Of a DNA stretch of 64,000 nucleotides, positions 62,620 to 64,000 are shown in pieces. Made by a program: the position numbers and the translations under genes. How positions within the stretch are numbered: the first letter of the stretch is position 1; each line of letters starts with the position of its first letter. The DNA lies in contig VXBP01007508.1 in the NCBI GenBank assembly GCA_013400115.1, positions 372,001 to 436,000 of the forward strand. The letters run 5' to 3'. Origin of the DNA: Rhinopomastus cyanomelas. Lineage: Eukaryota; Chordata; Aves; Bucerotiformes; Rhinopomastidae. The notes beneath the pieces are model-generated. The model did no database searches. It was not told where the DNA came from and worked only from the letters and a program-made list of their open reading frames with translations.

Positions 62620-63190
62620 AATTTCGGTAATCTGTCCCTTTTCTTAAGCATCTACTTCCCCAGAGTGCTGCTGTGCAGGGTCTGTGTTCTATTGAGCTGT
62701 TCACAGTGATGCCCAAATCTTTTCTTTAGAATGCTGCTGTTAATGTATGATTGTAGTTCAATTTATATGCTCTTTGTGGCTACCTTTCACTTGTCAATAC
62801 TCAATTTCAGCCTGGCCTTGGTGGTACTTAAGTTCTTCCTCTTCCTGCCAGCTAAATTAACTTTGGGCTGTTTGCAAATCCAGCCCAGTTACAGTTCTTT
62901 ACTTTTTGGAAGGTCGTTAAAGTTAAGTGATGCTGATATTAGCGGGGAGTTTTTTGGCACGCTTAGTCTTTAATTCAGTTAAAGTCAGACTCTACTCCTG
63001 TCCTTTTTTTTCCCTTTGCTTTTTTTGCAGAAGGTCTTTGGTAAGTCAGTGGTTTTGAATGTGTGTGAATCACATTTGTTCGGATGATTAGCCAACCTGG
63101 TTTGCCTCATGTTTTTACCTGGCATTGAAGTAAGCTCATGCTGGTCTGCAATTCTCAGGAGGGTTTTTAACTTCTGTTTTAAAGGAAGTG
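62620..63190 (-). mobile_element. Old CR1/L3-type LINE reverse-transcriptase remnant
   Basis: Read on the minus strand, four pieces match the order of a CR1-clade reverse transcriptase. ELTSMPGK at about 63114-63137 resembles the RPVSLTSVPGK motif. FANSPKL at 62858-62878 stands where FADDTKL is usual, so the catalytic Asp pair is lost. DLGITV at 62702-62719 matches the KDLGV motif. A PCTAA...RCLRKG stretch at about 62630-62690 resembles the downstream QCAAAA...CIKRG region. The frame is broken repeatedly. Spacing between the first two motifs is about 200 bp shorter than I expect, implying deletion. It is an ancient dead copy with blurred edges, much older than the two CR1 tails in EEFSEC. Confidence 0.5.
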
Positions 63191-63778
63191 ATAACATGGA
63201 CAGTTGACTGCAGTTAAGACGTGTGCTTCTGTTAGTTTGTGAATCATTTAGTAATGCAGTGAAGTGTTTTGACAGTTGTTTTCTGCTGATTTGTCCACTT
63301 AGTGGACTCAGCTATTTTTATGCCAGTCAATAGAAGGGAATAAGGATACCCTGGCTACTTTTTAAAAAAATGCTAAAAAGGAAAGAGAAGAGTTTAATAT
63401 ACTTCAGAATGACGTTCTTGGTTTGGTTGTTTGGGGGGGTTGTTGGACTTTAAAATAGCACTGTCAGAACTGTGAAATGAGTTTCTGCTGAGGGACTTAC
63501 GCAGGTATTGTGCAGCCTGGTAGCCCTTAAGGAGTGGTTGAGCAAACCCAGTGTTACCATTCTGCCCATTGTCGCAGGAACTTCCAAGTTCATCATTTCA
63601 TTGCCTTAAAAAAGGAACGTCGAGAGAGGCTTTGTGAGAAGCTGAAAATGAGCAGTGATGTAGAAAATACGCCGTGATTGAAAAAAGGATGATTTAATTA
63701 AATGTTTATGGCTGGGACGCTTTGGTGTAAACAGCCTGTGGCTCCCAGCTTGCAAATTAAGTGTCTGTCTCTTTGCAG
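63191..63778. other. Intergenic DNA before the exon-like segment
   Basis: Unique-looking AT-rich sequence with a G7 run at 63433-63439 inside GGTTGTTTGGGG-type sequence. The last 100 bases become less repetitive and end in a polypyrimidine tract and AG. No gene or named repeat is seen. Confidence 0.6.
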
Positions 63779-63842
63779 CTAATCTGTTTGTGCTTGAGGT
63801 ACCAGAGTTTCTGTCAGTCTGAGCTCAAAATACTGAGTCCAG
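63779..63842 (+). other. Exon-like segment with strong splice sites
   Basis: 64 nt flanked by an excellent acceptor (TCTGTCTCTTTGCAG ending at 63778) and a near-consensus donor (CAG|GTAAGTGA from 63843). Of the three frames only the first is open throughout, giving 21 codons beginning LICLCLRYQSF; the others contain stops. It could be an exon of a long non-coding RNA, a 5' UTR exon of a gene to the right, or a chance pseudo-exon. No protein similarity is recognised. Confidence 0.4.
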
Positions 63843-64000
63843 GTAAGTGACTGTGCACTGTATGAGGCAAGAGAATCTCTTCACTAAACCACAGGCATGG
63901 AGCCCTTTCTTGGAGGGATGGTCAGCAACAACACAACTTCCAGTGTAGCAGTGGCATTTTTGTGTTAGGAGGAGCTCTGTTATGTCCCTGATTTGGGGGA
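63843..64000. other. Right edge of window
   Basis: If 63779-63842 is an exon, this is the start of its following intron. The sequence itself shows no feature. Confidence 0.4.

Noticed and set aside
1..64000. tRNA genes, CRISPR arrays, CpG-island promoter or bacterial-type gene cluster
   Set aside because: No B-box-like GGTTCGAATCC, no spaced direct repeats, no dense CpG island and no clustered long open frames were seen.

Overview
This window is vertebrate nuclear DNA and most likely avian. It is intron-rich, has no operon-like coding, and carries CR1 LINE 3' ends that finish in the octamer-type repeat typical of birds and other sauropsids. Only one protein-coding gene can be supported: EEFSEC, on the + strand, encoding the selenocysteine-specific elongation factor eEFSec (SelB). 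The window holds its last three coding exons: 2994-3635, 16542-16698 and 54683-54867. They join in frame to give the C-terminal 327 residues and end at a TGA stop. By alignment to the remembered human protein (596 aa), the first residue here corresponds to about human residue 263. The GTPase domain, most of domain 2 and the promoter therefore lie upstream of base 1.

Layout: 1-2993 is the end of an upstream intron. The first exon follows, then a 12.9 kb phase-0 intron (3636-16541) with a 5'-truncated CR1 on the minus strand (11172-11661). Next come the 157-nt middle exon and a 38.0 kb phase-1 intron (16699-54682). That intron contains a 65-bp CR1 tail with one ambiguous base, several microsatellites and hairpins, non-coding blocks that look constrained (best around 51.05-52.54 kb), and a decayed, possibly retroviral envelope-like minus-strand frame (54014-54472) about 200 bp before the last exon. 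The last exon has a short 3' UTR with a likely ATTAAA poly(A) signal at 55428-55433. From about 55.45 kb to the end is intergenic. It contains an old CR1/L3-type reverse-transcriptase remnant on the minus strand (about 62.62-63.19 kb) and an isolated exon-like segment with very good splice sites (63779-63842).

Function: eEFSec carries Sec-tRNA[Ser]Sec to ribosomes stalled at UGA codons on selenoprotein mRNAs, together with the SECIS element and SBP2. The exons here encode the end of domain 2, domain 3, and the eukaryote-specific domain 4 that couples the factor to SECIS/SBP2. In mammals the next genes downstream are DNAJB8 and GATA2, and long-range GATA2 enhancers have been reported far 3' of Gata2, that is, towards EEFSEC. 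If synteny holds, the long last intron and the downstream intergenic DNA may carry GATA2 regulatory DNA. That is an inference, not something the sequence proves.

I found no tRNA, rRNA, CRISPR array, CpG-island promoter or second intact gene. No new biological system is evident. The best leads are the exon-like segment near the right end, the envelope-like remnant, and the candidate conserved blocks in the last intron.
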